From contig JALHLQ010000001.1 in assembly GCA_022844485.1 (NCBI GenBank), positions 310,001 to 374,000 of the forward strand: a stretch of DNA of 64,000 nucleotides, read 5' to 3'. The DNA is from Xanthobacteraceae bacterium (GTDB lineage: Bacteria; Pseudomonadota; Alphaproteobacteria; Rhizobiales; Xanthobacteraceae). Positions within the stretch are counted from its first letter, which is position 1, and the number at the start of each line of letters is the position of its first letter. The notes under the pieces are model-generated. The model saw only the letters and a program-made list of their open reading frames with translations. It did no database searches and had not been told where the DNA came from. Position numbers and translations under genes: made by a program. Positions 25,181-35,700 of the stretch are shown one piece after another.

Positions 25181-26529
25181 GCAAGAAAACGCAAGCGGTC
25201 CCCGACCTCGCGAACGTGCTGCCGGCGACACAGGTCACGCCGTTCTCGCGGCTGCGCTCGCTTACCCTCGCATCCTTCCTGATCGTGCTGGTGTTCATCG
25301 TCGGATTCGGCGTTTGGGCGACGCAGGCGCCGCTGGAAAGCGCGGCGATCGCCGGCGGCTCGATCGAGGCCGAGTCGAGCCGAAAGACCATCCAGCATCT
25401 TGAGGGCGGGATCATTGCCCAGATCCTCGTCAAGGATGGCGACACGGTGAGCGCGGGTCAGCCAGTGCTGCGGCTCGACGACACCAAGGCGCGCACTGCG
25501 CTGCAGGTTTTGCAAGGACAGCTCTGGGACGCGCAGGCGCGCGAAGCGCGCCTGATGGCCGAGCGCGACGAACGCGACGAGGTGACCTTCTCCGCCGCGT
25601 TGACGGCTGCGAGCCAAGCCGATCCGGCGGTCGCCGAAATCGTCGCCGGACAGCGGAAGATCCACGACACGCGGCGGCGGTTCTATCATTCGCGCATCGG
25701 CGTGGTGAAACAGCGCATGGCGCAAACCGAACGGGAAATCGTCGGGCTTCGCGCTCAGGAAGCCGCGGCCATCAGGCGGCTCGAGATCATCAAGCAGGAG
25801 ATCGCGGCAATCACGCCCCTGGTTGAGAAAGGATTGCAGACCCGCCCGCGGCTGCTGCAGCTCGAGCGCGAAGAGGCCGAGATCGAGGGGCGCCGCGGCG
25901 AGAAGGAAGCGCAGATTTCCCGCGCCCAGCAGGCGCTGGGCGAATCCGAGGCGCTGATTCTCCGGCTGCAGAGCGACAGCCAGAACGAGATCGCGCAGAG
26001 CCTGCGCGAGACGCAGACGCAGATCTTCCAGCTGCTCGAGAAAATCCAGGCGGCGACCGACGTGCTGGCCCGCATCGAGGTGCGGGCGCCTGAAGCCGGC
26101 GCCATCACCGATCTGCGCATCCATACGCCGGGCGGCGTGATCGCGGCCGGGGAGCCGTTGATGGATCTCGTGCCGCAGCAGGATCGGCTGATCGTGCGCG
26201 CGCAGGTGCGGCCAGAGGACATCGATCTCGTCCGCGCCGGCCTGCCTGCTTCGATCCGGCTTTTGCCCTACAAGCAGCGCCGCGTGCCGCCGATTGACGG
26301 CCTTCTGGTGCACGTCTCCGCCGATCGGCTTGTCGACAAGCAAACGCAGCAGCCCTATTACCTTGCGCGGCTGCGCATCGACGAGGCCATGCTGCGCAGG
26401 CTCGACGGCGTGGAGATCATCCCGGGAATGCCGGTCGAGGTGTTGATCAAGACCGGCAAGTTCACCGTCGCGCGTTACGCCTTGTCGCCCATTCTCGACA
26501 GCTTCAACCGCGCCTTCCGCGAGAACTAG
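25177..26529 (+). CDS. HlyD-family membrane fusion protein of type I secretion
   Basis: 450 aa. One transmembrane helix at about 28-48 (L-A-S-F-L-I-V-L-V-F-I-V-G-F), then a biotinyl-lipoyl half-motif H-L-E-G-G-I-I-A-Q-I-L-V-K-D-G-D-T-V, a long coiled coil, and the returning R-A-P-E-A-G-A-I-T-D-L. This is the periplasmic adaptor joining the ABC exporter to a TolC-like channel. Start overlaps the transporter stop (ATGA). Its stop codon shares the CTAG tetranucleotide with the stop of the convergent LuxR gene. Confidence 0.92.
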   Translation: MSKKTQAVPDLANVLPATQVTPFSRLRSLTLASFLIVLVFIVGFGVWATQAPLESAAIAGGSIEAESSRKTIQHLEGGIIAQILVKDGDTVSAGQPVLRLDDTKARTALQVLQGQLWDAQAREARLMAERDERDEVTFSAALTAASQADPAVAEIVAGQRKIHDTRRRFYHSRIGVVKQRMAQTEREIVGLRAQEAAAIRRLEIIKQEIAAITPLVEKGLQTRPRLLQLEREEAEIEGRRGEKEAQISRAQQALGESEALILRLQSDSQNEIAQSLRETQTQIFQLLEKIQAATDVLARIEVRAPEAGAITDLRIHTPGGVIAAGEPLMDLVPQQDRLIVRAQVRPEDIDLVRAGLPASIRLLPYKQRRVPPIDGLLVHVSADRLVDKQTQQPYYLARLRIDEAMLRRLDGVEIIPGMPVEVLIKTGKFTVARYALSPILDSFNRAFREN

Positions 26530-27431
26530 GCTCGCACCGCCTCATGGACGGCGTCGCCCTTGTCCTCGCGGACGGAGGGCGCGGGCTGGAGCGTAAGCCG
26601 CTGAGCCATGAGAACGGCTTCCGTCCTGTTGGTGGCTCGCAATTTTCGCATGATGCGGCGAATATAAACTTTGACGGTATTCTCCGATAAGCCCAGTTCG
26701 CCGGCAATCCGCTTGTTCGATCGCCCTTGCTGAAGCACCTTGAGAACTTGCACTTCTCGCGTGGTGAATCCCGCCATGGCCTCGCCGTTCACAGGACACA
26801 GCGGCGACGCGGACGACGCCATCATTTGAAGCATCGGAGATTTAAGCACGAGCGGTTGCGGATGCTTTCCATTGGCGTCGATTTCACACAACGGCGGCGC
26901 GGGCGCGTTGTGCGGAGGGGCTGCGTGATCCTTCACGGGATCCGGCGTTCTGTCGCTCGGGTGGTCGTCGCTTTGTTTCGTCTGGGGGAAATAGGTTCCG
27001 CCGGCAAGGATCAGTCGGAGGGCCGCGACGCCGACGCTGAGCGAGTTGGGATCGGTGATGATTCCCTTGACCCCGCAGGCGAGCGCGTGTCGGATCGCCA
27101 TCTCGTCGCAATTGCCGGCGAGCAGCGCAATCGGCACGCCGTCGAAGGACCGCTTGAGGTGCCCCATTTCGGCCAGCAGATCCGGCTCGGTCGGACTGCG
27201 ATCTCCCGCATTCACGACAACGAGGCCGACCTGCAGCCCGGCCACGACGTCGAGGTTGTGCGTCGTCGTGGCGCCGAAAACGTGGAACTCCGGGAACTCG
27301 TGCCGAAGAACTTCGGCGATGCAGTGCAAAGTGAAAACGCGATTGTCGATGACGACGATCGCGGCCTGGATTGAAATCTCGGGATGACGACGGGGGGATT
27401 GGGGAGAGTGGGGGGGGCGAGCAACAAACAT
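26526..27431 (-). CDS. LuxR-type regulator with degenerate receiver domain
   Basis: 301 aa from ATG 27429-27431, preceded by GGAG; a GTG four codons upstream is less likely. Residues 25-145 look like a receiver fold (V-V-I-D-N-R-V-F, V-P-I-A-L-L-A-G, G-V-K-G-I-I-T), but the phospho-acceptor position reads L-V-V-V-N-A-G and the acidic pocket has only one Asp. The C-terminal HTH is intact: F-T-T-R-E-V-Q-V-L-K-V-L-Q-Q-G-R-S-N-K-R-I-A, then S-E-N-T-V-K-V-Y-I-R-R-I-M. Probably phosphorylation-independent. Convergent with the secretion pair and divergent from acidic protein 3, a likely target. Confidence 0.85.
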   Translation of the reverse strand: MFVARPPHSPQSPRRHPEISIQAAIVVIDNRVFTLHCIAEVLRHEFPEFHVFGATTTHNLDVVAGLQVGLVVVNAGDRSPTEPDLLAEMGHLKRSFDGVPIALLAGNCDEMAIRHALACGVKGIITDPNSLSVGVAALRLILAGGTYFPQTKQSDDHPSDRTPDPVKDHAAPPHNAPAPPLCEIDANGKHPQPLVLKSPMLQMMASSASPLCPVNGEAMAGFTTREVQVLKVLQQGRSNKRIAGELGLSENTVKVYIRRIMRKLRATNRTEAVLMAQRLTLQPAPSVREDKGDAVHEAVRA

Positions 27432-27908
27432 GACCGTCTCCACAATTAAGACATCACTACCGTATCGCTATGCCTGCGGGACGCTATGCATTTACGGATG
27501 GATGCCCGTCTCCCCAAAAGGGCAACCGTGGCGGGACATTACAGCACGGTTGCATAACGCTGGATACAGACTCTTTTGTGTTACTTTGTTTCGAGGCTCG
27601 GACGATCCGGCTGCGTCTAACTTACTATTGCGCAAAGCTATTTGGAACTGAAGCCTGGCTTTGCTTTTCGCGCGCCGTATCGGGAGTCTTCCTTCATCTG
27701 AATCGGATCTGTAATGCCAAAGTATTCGCGCTGCGAACTCCCCTAGCACAGTCCGATGCGTGCATATCTTTGATGCAGTCTTCGAATTGGTCATTGGTGT
27801 CTGGCCCCTAGTCGGAGCAGACTGTGCAACGGTCAGAACCGCCACCTAGCCGCGTAACCTCGATGGTGTTCCCTGGCCAAGCGCGCCGACAGGCGGAAAG
27901 AGAATTTC
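27432..27908. promoter_or_regulatory. AT-richer divergent regulatory region between luxR-type gene and acidic protein 3
   Basis: 477 bp without a credible gene. The line 27541-27600 is 47 percent GC by count, clearly below neighbouring coding DNA. Short open frames on both strands lack family-like segments and codon bias. Presumably it contains the promoters of both flanking genes, with no clear -35/-10 pair that I would insist on. Confidence 0.4.
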
Positions 27909-29075
27909 ATGCTGCCGATCGACAGGGGCACACGGGAGCTGTTTCCGCTGATCGATTTCGATCCGCAGGAACTGGCGGACCTGCTCGAATGGCTCCGCGC
28001 GCGCGCGGCTGCATCCGAGACCGAGGCGGAAGGACGTGTTCTGCACGCGCAGGCGCCGGACGTGCCGGGTGCGGCGCCGGCTTCGCTTCTTGTCTCGGCG
28101 CCGTTCACGATCAAGCCGGCGAATCCTGATGGCGCCAAGCCGCAAGCCGAGTACGATGTCAGGCCATCCGCGTTCGAAGACGGGTCGTCGGACATCGATT
28201 TGACGCGGATGTTGTATGGCGGCGGGCCTCTCGCCGTGCGCGCAGGGGGCCAGGCGTCGGGCGGGCATGCCGGACAAGCGCGCGATCAGGACGCAGCGAA
28301 GGGCGATCAGGCTAATGAAGACGAGCCCGATGTCCTCGTCCGGCAGACCGTCGGCATCGAACAGGATGTCGATGTCGATATCGCTCTGAAAGGCGACGGC
28401 GACGAGGTCGACGTCAAGATCGAGACGAACGCCGACATCGACCAGAACGCGGATGTCGACATCGCCTATGGCGATCTCGAGCTCGACGACGGCTGGAACG
28501 TCGCGACCGATCTCGACGACAGCCTGACGATTGATCAGGATGCGCAGGTCGAAGTGCGCGGCTACGGCGGCAAGGTCGTCACCCGCATCCGCGCCGAGCA
28601 AAGCGTCGTCACCGATCAGGACGCCGATGTCGCGATCGAAACCGATGACGACGGCAAGTTCGCCGTCAGATTGAATCAGAATATCTGGATCGAACAGGAC
28701 ACCGACCTCGACATCGACCTGGTCGAGGAGGAGGGCGTGCTCTATGTCGATCTTTGGATGCGCGACCGGATCGACGCCGATCAGAACACGGCGGTCGAGA
28801 TCGACTCCGAGTCGGAAGGACCCGTGACGGTCCACGTGTTTCAAAATGCGGGCATCGATCAGGATGTCGATATCGACATCGACATCGAGGACGATCTCGA
28901 GGACCGCTACCTCATTAAGATCGCGGTCGACGTTCGTCGGGATATGGACATCGACCAGGACGCGGATGTCGGGGTCGTGGCGAACGGCGTCAACGCCGAG
29001 ATCGCCGTCGACGCCGATCAGACGATCGCCATCGACCAGGATCTGTTCGTCAGGATCGATTTCTCGCTGACGTGA
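27909..29075 (+). CDS. Acidic repeat protein 3 (N-terminal domain plus about nine D-Q-D repeats)
   Basis: 388 aa. The first 140 residues form a distinct domain (P-L-I-D-F-D-P-Q-E-L-A-D-L-L-E-W-L-R helix, then a Gly/Ala-rich linker). Residues 145-388 are about nine units of 25-30 residues with consensus I-D-Q-D-A-D-V-D-I then a turn, then x-V-x-V-x-[IL]: two beta-strands per unit with a conserved Gln. The conserved Q flanked by D/N at the same strand position in each unit would stack as a ladder, as in curlin-type or other beta-solenoid proteins. No cysteine, no signal peptide. The most elaborate member of the acidic set. Export by type I secretion is inferred. Confidence 0.75.
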   Translation: MLPIDRGTRELFPLIDFDPQELADLLEWLRARAAASETEAEGRVLHAQAPDVPGAAPASLLVSAPFTIKPANPDGAKPQAEYDVRPSAFEDGSSDIDLTRMLYGGGPLAVRAGGQASGGHAGQARDQDAAKGDQANEDEPDVLVRQTVGIEQDVDVDIALKGDGDEVDVKIETNADIDQNADVDIAYGDLELDDGWNVATDLDDSLTIDQDAQVEVRGYGGKVVTRIRAEQSVVTDQDADVAIETDDDGKFAVRLNQNIWIEQDTDLDIDLVEEEGVLYVDLWMRDRIDADQNTAVEIDSESEGPVTVHVFQNAGIDQDVDIDIDIEDDLEDRYLIKIAVDVRRDMDIDQDADVGVVANGVNAEIAVDADQTIAIDQDLFVRIDFSLT

Positions 29076-29078
29076 CCG

Positions 29079-29444
29079 TCAGTTCAGCGCGGAGACGGCG
29101 CCGCGCGCCGCGCCGGCCTGCACCACGCAGCCCACCCAGCGATGCGGGCCGAAATTCATCCGCGCCTCCGCGCGCACGCCGTCGAGCCAGATGCCGCGGC
29201 CTGCATAGCGATAGCCGAGCCCCATGGGCACGAGCCGCACATGCACCGCGCGCCGCGGCGCGGTGTAGAGCCGCGCGGTGACGATCTCGCCGGCGCTGCT
29301 CACGGCGATGGGCCGCAGGGGATAGCTCCGCCCGTTCTCGCAGGTGGCCACGTACTCGCCGACCAGCGCCTGCGCATGGCTTGGCGTGCCTGCCAGGAAA
29401 AGCATTAAGCTTGTGAAAGCGACGGCGAACGATCTGCCCATCAT
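29079..29444 (-). CDS. Exported MliC-like (lysozyme inhibitor) protein
   Basis: 121 aa from ATG 29442-29444, with GGGAGAGG just upstream. A signal peptide (F-T-S-L-M-L-F-L-A-G-T-P then S-H-A) precedes a short beta-rich domain: Y-V-A-T-C-E-N-G, V-H-V-R-L-V-P-M, G-L-G-Y-R-Y-A-G-R-G-I-W-L and a last cysteine in V-G-C-V-V. The C-x-x-G start, G-x-x-Y and W-x-x-x-G segments and two Cys fit the MliC/PliC fold. The match is by eye and moderate. Convergent with acidic protein 3, three bases between stop codons. Confidence 0.55.
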   Translation of the reverse strand: MMGRSFAVAFTSLMLFLAGTPSHAQALVGEYVATCENGRSYPLRPIAVSSAGEIVTARLYTAPRRAVHVRLVPMGLGYRYAGRGIWLDGVRAEARMNFGPHRWVGCVVQAGAARGAVSALN

Positions 29445-29756
29445 GGCCCCTCTCCCTTGAGTCGTTAATCTTTGTACGGGACCGCCCGATGCCGCACAAG
29501 CTCGCGCGGCATCGCAGCCGCGGCGAGCGTTCGGCCAAGCCGGCAACAGGCTGAGGCATCTCGATAAACGGAAGCTAGAAAACCGAAAGTCCTCGTGAAA
29601 TCGGGGCAGCCTTTGCTTGGCTTTACCAAGCCACTCGAAGTGTTGCGGCCTTTTGACAAAGCTATTGAGGTGGCGAAGGGTTAAAAATACTCTAACAAAA
29701 CGGCTAAAGATCGATCAGCCGGAGGGCTGACGCCCTCTTGCAGCACGAGTAGGTCC
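29445..29756 (+). promoter_or_regulatory. Upstream region of giant adhesin 1, with motif shared with adhesin 2
   Basis: 312 bp. TTGACA occurs at 29653-29658. GTTAAAAATACTCTAA at 29680-29695 recurs almost exactly before adhesin 2 (36787-36802). GAGGGC/GCCCTC can pair across a 4-base loop at 29722-29737, 19 bases before the ATG. The spacing of TTGACA to the A/T motif (about 22 bp) is too long for a standard promoter, so the shared motif may be a -10 with another partner or a regulator site. Confidence 0.45.
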
Positions 29757-32700
29757 ATGAACGTTCCGTTCCAGGTCGCCCAGTTGAGTCCGCAGGGCGG
29801 CAAGCCGGCGAAGATCGTCAAGCTGCAGAAGCCGGCGAATGGACAGGCGCAGACGGTCCAGCTTGCCTATGACGGCTCGGTCGGCGTCGACCTCTCGGCG
29901 ATCGCCAATGAGAAGATCACGCTCGTGCATGCCGGCGAGCGGCTGGTCATCCTGTTCGACAACCAGTCGACGCTGACGCTCGATCCGTTTTTCGATTCGA
30001 ACGGCGCGCCGCGGCCCGGCCTCAACATCCAGCTCGGCGGCGGGCGCTTCGTCACCGGCCATGAATTCGCGACGCTCTTTCCGATCACCGAGGATCAATC
30101 CGTGCTGCCGGCCGCCGGCCCGGGGCAGGCGCAGGGCGCGAATTTCCGCGGCGCCGTGGTGGACGATCTCGCCGCGCCCCCGCTCAACGCGCTGATGCCG
30201 CAGGAGGAGCTGACCGGCCTCGAGTTCGCGCAGGAGAGGGCGCCGCTGAACGAACCGCCGCCGCTTCGCGCGTCGGGATCGGCCTTGAATGGCGTGGTCG
30301 AAGAGGAGCATCTGAGGTTTCAGATCCGCTCCGAGTTCGACAACAGCGGCGTCCCGCAGCGTTCTGAAGGCAACGAGGATCCTGACGACAAGAACGATCT
30401 CGATGACGATACTGAAAACCCGGCCGACTTCGACAACGTCACGCATGAGATCGCCGGCAATCTCTCGCCATTGGTGACCGGCGGCGCCGGTCCGCTGACG
30501 TGGAAACTCGTCAACGCGACGGGCAGCCCGGTTCTGAACGGCGAGGGCAGCTTCGTCCATTCGCAGGGCTATCAGGTTTTCTACGCCGAGTTCGACGCCG
30601 GCGTCGCCGGCCAGGTCACACTCATTGCCAAGGCGGCGAGCGGAGACGAGAGCGAGGGTCTCGACCGCATCATCTTCACGATCACCGTCAAGGCGAACGG
30701 CAATTTCGTTTTCACGCTCTACGACCAGATCGATCATCCCGACGCCGCGCCGGGCGCGATGAATGAGGAATTTCTCGACATCGACCTCTCGCAGCTCATC
30801 CAGGTGAGCGATCTGCTCACGACGCTCACCTTCGGCGGCAAGGTCTTCACCATCAGCGTGATCGACGACACGCCGCTCGTGAACCAGGTCCAGGTGATCG
30901 ACTTCGACGACATCGCGCTTGCCGGGGGAGCGGAGGCGCCGCTCAATACGCTCTTCCCCGCGGGCTACCAAGGCTTCGTGTGGGGACAGACGGGCGTTTT
31001 CGATCCCGACACGAGCATCTTTCCGAACCTCCATTACGCGGCGCATTCGGAGGAGAACGTCGCTTTCTTCGGCGAGGCGTCGGGCCCGCCGCTCGACATT
31101 CCCGGCTATCCGGCCCCCGCCGGCTCGCCCATCGTCATCACGCACACGAGCGGAGCCGACTTCGCCTTTCTCGGCGCCTGGTTCATGTCGGCCTTCGACG
31201 ACAACCTCCTGGTCACCGCGGAAGCATGGAACGACAACACGCTTCTTAAGACCTACAGCTTCACGGTCGACCGCGACGGTCCCTTCTTCGTCGACTTCTC
31301 CGGCCTCGCCGAGTTCCGCTTCATCGACGAACTGCGCTTCGACGCCCCGAACTATTTTGGCTTCGACAATTTCACCTATGTCCTCGATCCGCAATACGAC
31401 ACGCGCGACATTCCGCTCGTCGTCGTCGACGAGGACGACATTGCCGGAGTCGGCAACAACGACAGCCGACCGCGCGACGACGCCCAACTGAACGCCGACG
31501 GCACGCACTTTCTCGGCTTCAAGATCGGCGCCGACGAACCGGCCAGCATCGATTTCGCCTCGATGCACCTTCTCAACGTCAATATCGTGAACACGCCGAC
31601 GCAGGTGACCTCGGGCGGGCTCGGCCTAAAATGGTATTGGAACGCGGCCGCGAACACGCTTTACGCGACCACGAACACGACGAACGTCGGTGCTGCAGCC
31701 GCGAACGCCGCCTTCCAGATCGCGCTCATCGACCCCTCAACCGGCCGGTTCTCGGTCGACATGCTGAAGAAGATCGACCATCCGGCGACCGAGGATCCGT
31801 CTCCGGGCACGCAGGGCTCCTTCGAGGACAATATCGATATCGACGTCACCTACACGGTGACAGATGCCGACGGCGATTCCGCGACCGGCGTGCTGCATCT
31901 GTTGATCGACGACGACGCGCCGGTTGCGAACGATGACGGCGAACGCTCGGTCGCAGAGGACGCCGCTGCGATCTCCGGCAACGTCATGACGAACGACCAT
32001 GCGGGCGCCGACGGGGCGACGCTGACGCATGTGAACCCGGGCGCGGGGTTTGTGACGCTTGGGTCGGGCGCGCTGCAGTCCGGCGGCGTCTATGACGGCT
32101 ATCGCAAGTTCACGACGGCGAAGGGCGACTACTACGTCAAGGCCGACGGCTCCTGGGCTTTCGATCCGGCGCTGGACCAGGGTCCGCATCTCATCGATGC
32201 CTCCTTCTTCTATCGCCTGACCGACGGCGACGGCGACGCCGACGAGGCCAGGCAGCCGATCGTGGTCGAGGACGGTGCCGATCCGCAGGGCGGCGGCGCG
32301 CTCGCGCTGAGCGTCGAGGAATCCGACCTCGATCCGATCCTCGACCCGCGGTCGCCGGCGGGCCCGGCCGATCTTGCCGCGGCCTCCGCCACCGGCACGA
32401 CGCCGTCGGGCGACGACGAGACGAAAGCAGGCACGCTGTCCTTCACGGCCGGATCCGACAGCATTGCGTCGGTCACGTTCGCCGACCCCAACTTGACCGG
32501 CAATGCGGTCGCGATCGATTCCGGCGTCGAGCCGGGAACGGTCATCGTGTGGTCGCTTTCCAACTCCGATCGAACGCTGACCGGCAAGATCGGCGGCGTC
32601 GATGCGATCATTCTCCAGTTGTCCGGCCCGCAGACGGCGGCGCCGGGCGCGTCCGTGAGCCCGACGATAACCGTCACGCTGACCGATGATTTCCCGCATG

Positions 32701-35700
32701 AGGACGGCCCGCCCGATGCGGCGCAGCTTGTCCTCTCGAACATCAAGGTCGTTGCGGCGGAAGCCGACGGCAACTCGGCGGTCGGCACCGTCAGCGTCAC
32801 CGTCGTCGACGACGAACCGGTGGTCAACCAGGTCCGGATTCTCACTTTCGACGACGGCATCGTGCTCTCCGACGGCGGCGAGGCGCCGCTGAACGCGATC
32901 TCTACCAATTACGGCGGCTTCACCTGGGCGCAGACCGGCGTCTACAATCCCGTCCCCTCAAATCTCGGCTACGCCACGCATTCGGAGCCGAATCTGGCTT
33001 TCATCGGCGAGAAGGGCGGCGGGACTGTCGACGGCTATCCCGGCAATCCGGGCGATCCGATCGTCATTGAGCGGCCTGACGAGGTGAACTTCACCTTCCT
33101 CGGCGCCTGGTTCTCGGCCGTGAACTCGGACGATCTCCCGATCACCGTCACCGGCTTCGACGACCTGGGCGCGGTCGTCGCGACGCAAACCGTCATCGTC
33201 GATCGGGACGGTCCGACCTTCTTCTCCTTCACCGGCTTCGACAATCTCGACAAGCTGACGTTCCAGACCTCGAATGCGACGACCGGAAACTATTTCGGCT
33301 TCGACAACTTCACGTATGTGCTGAACGCGCAATACGCGACGGGCGATATCCCGCTCGTCGTCGTCGACGAGGACGACATTGCGGGAGTCGGCAACAACGA
33401 CAGCCGGCCGCGCGACGACGCCCAACTGAACGCCGACGGCACGTACTTTCTCGGCTTCAAGATCGGCGCCGACGAACCGGCCAGCATCGATTTCGCTTCG
33501 ATGCACCTTCTCAACGTCAATATCGTGAACACGCCGACGCAGGTGACCTCGGGCGGGCTTGGCCTGAAATGGTATTGGAACGCGGGCACGCACACGCTGT
33601 ACGCGACGACGACCACGGCGAACGCAGGCGCTGCAGCCGCGAACGCCGCCTTCAAGATCGTGCTCATCGACCCGGCGACCGGCCGGTTCTCGGTCGACAT
33701 GCTGAAGAAGATCGACCATCCGGCGACCGAGGATCCCTCGCTCGGCACGCAGGGCTCCTTCGAGGACAACGTCGACATCGACGTCACCTACACGGTGACA
33801 GATGCCGACGGCGATTCCGCGGCCGGCGTGCTGCATCTGTCGGTCGACGACGACATTCCGGTCGTGGATTTCGCCGGTCCGGCGAACATCAACGAAGGGC
33901 AGACGGCGACCGGCGGCACTTACACGCTCAAGCCCGGCGCCGACGGGCTCGCAAGCGGGACGCTGAAGTTCTTCGTCGGCTCAACGCAAGTCGGCGCCGT
34001 CAATGCAGGCTCGCTTCTCGATGGCGAAACGATCACGCTCTCGGGCGGCCTCGGGACCGTGACCGTGAACGCGCCCGTGGGTGGCGTCGGCAGTTGGAGT
34101 CTTGCCGCCGGCAGCGTCACAGCCAACACGACGATACGGGCCGTCCTCACTGCCGCCGACGGCGACGGCGATACGGCCTCGGCTTCGCACGAGATCACGA
34201 TTTTGGCGGTGAACGATCCGCTGATCGTCACGTCAGGACCGGCTGCGACGACGATCTTGGAAGACGCCTCCTTCACGCCGGCGCTCGAACTGATCGCCAA
34301 TGGCGGTTTCGAGACTTTTGCATCGCTCGGCAACCACACGGATGCATTCGGCGGCACGCGCGAAAAATACGGCTTCGCGGGCTGGACGGTCGCGGGGGAC
34401 CCGCGAATTTCCATCGCCGCGACCTCCGCCGAGCATTCGGGCGACACGGCGGCCGTGATCGGCATCAACAATTTGCTGCCGGACCTCGTTCTCAGCCAGA
34501 CGGTGACGACCGAGCTGTACAAGAGCTATCAGCTGAGCTTTGCGCTCGCGAACTCGTTTTTCAACGTCAACGACTTCACGGCGTCGTGGAACGGGCAGGC
34601 GATCGTGTCTCTCCTGAACGTGGCGCCTCTCAACGCCAGTGCCCCGAATCCAAGCCAGTTCACGGTTTTCGACCGGGTCCTGGACGGCACGGGGGCGCCC
34701 GCGCAGCTCGCCTTCGCGTTCGATAACGATCGGGCCTATTGGTTCTTCGACTCGGTCTCGTTCAAGGAACAGATCACGCCCGGCCAGCAAGTCCGCTCGG
34801 GCCTGATCACCTTCACCGATCCCGATGTCTTGGACTCCTACACGGTCAGCGTGAATGTCGGCGGCTCCGGCTATCTCGGCACGTTCAACACGGCGCTGAC
34901 CAATCCAAGCGGCGGCAATCCGGGGCGCGTGAACTGGAGCTACACCGTCAACGAGGCGGACCTGCAGTTCCTCGGCGCGGGCGCAAACCTCGTGCAGACC
35001 TACACGGTCCGGATCAGCGACGCGACTTTCTCCGCTTTTCAGAACGTCACCATCACGCTGCAAGGCGTGAACGACGCGCCGACCGACATCGCCTTGACCA
35101 ATGCGAGCATCGCCGAGAACAATGCGGCGAACGCGATTATCGGCACGCTGTCCTCCGTCGATCCTGACAGCGCGAGCTTCACCTACGGCATCGTCGGCGG
35201 CACCGGGCAAGGCCTGTTCAATATCTCCGGCAACCAGCTCCGGGCGAATGCGCCGCTCGACTTCGAGACCGCGCCCTCGCTGGGCGGCGGCCTGCGCGGC
35301 TGGACGGTCGACATCCGCACGACGGACGATTTCGGCGCGGCGCGCACCGAAACCTTCACCGTTACCGTCAGCGATGTGGCGAATGAGCCGCCGGCCGCGG
35401 GGCTGGGTCCGTTCGGCATCGGGCGCGGCTATAACGCTCACTCTGCCTTCAGTCCGCATGCCAATCAGACGATTGATCTCGCAGCGCTCGGAGTCATCAC
35501 CGATCCAGAGAGCCAGCCGCTGACTTGGTCCTCGGCCAATTTGCCGAGCCAGTTCTGGACGCTGACCAGCAGCGGGCTGCTGACCTTCAACAACAATGTT
35601 GTCCCCGGCATCTACAGCATGACCGTCAGTGCTTTTGACGGCACCGGCTCGGCGTCGCGCGCGATTGAGGTCTGGGTGGCAGGGTCGGCCACGACGCGGC

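Noticed and set aside
29715-31568. 617-aa minus-strand frame under adhesin 1
   Set aside because: Same compositional effect as under adhesin 2; the translation is Arg/Val/Glu-rich without recognisable motifs, while the plus strand has RTX and T1SS domains.
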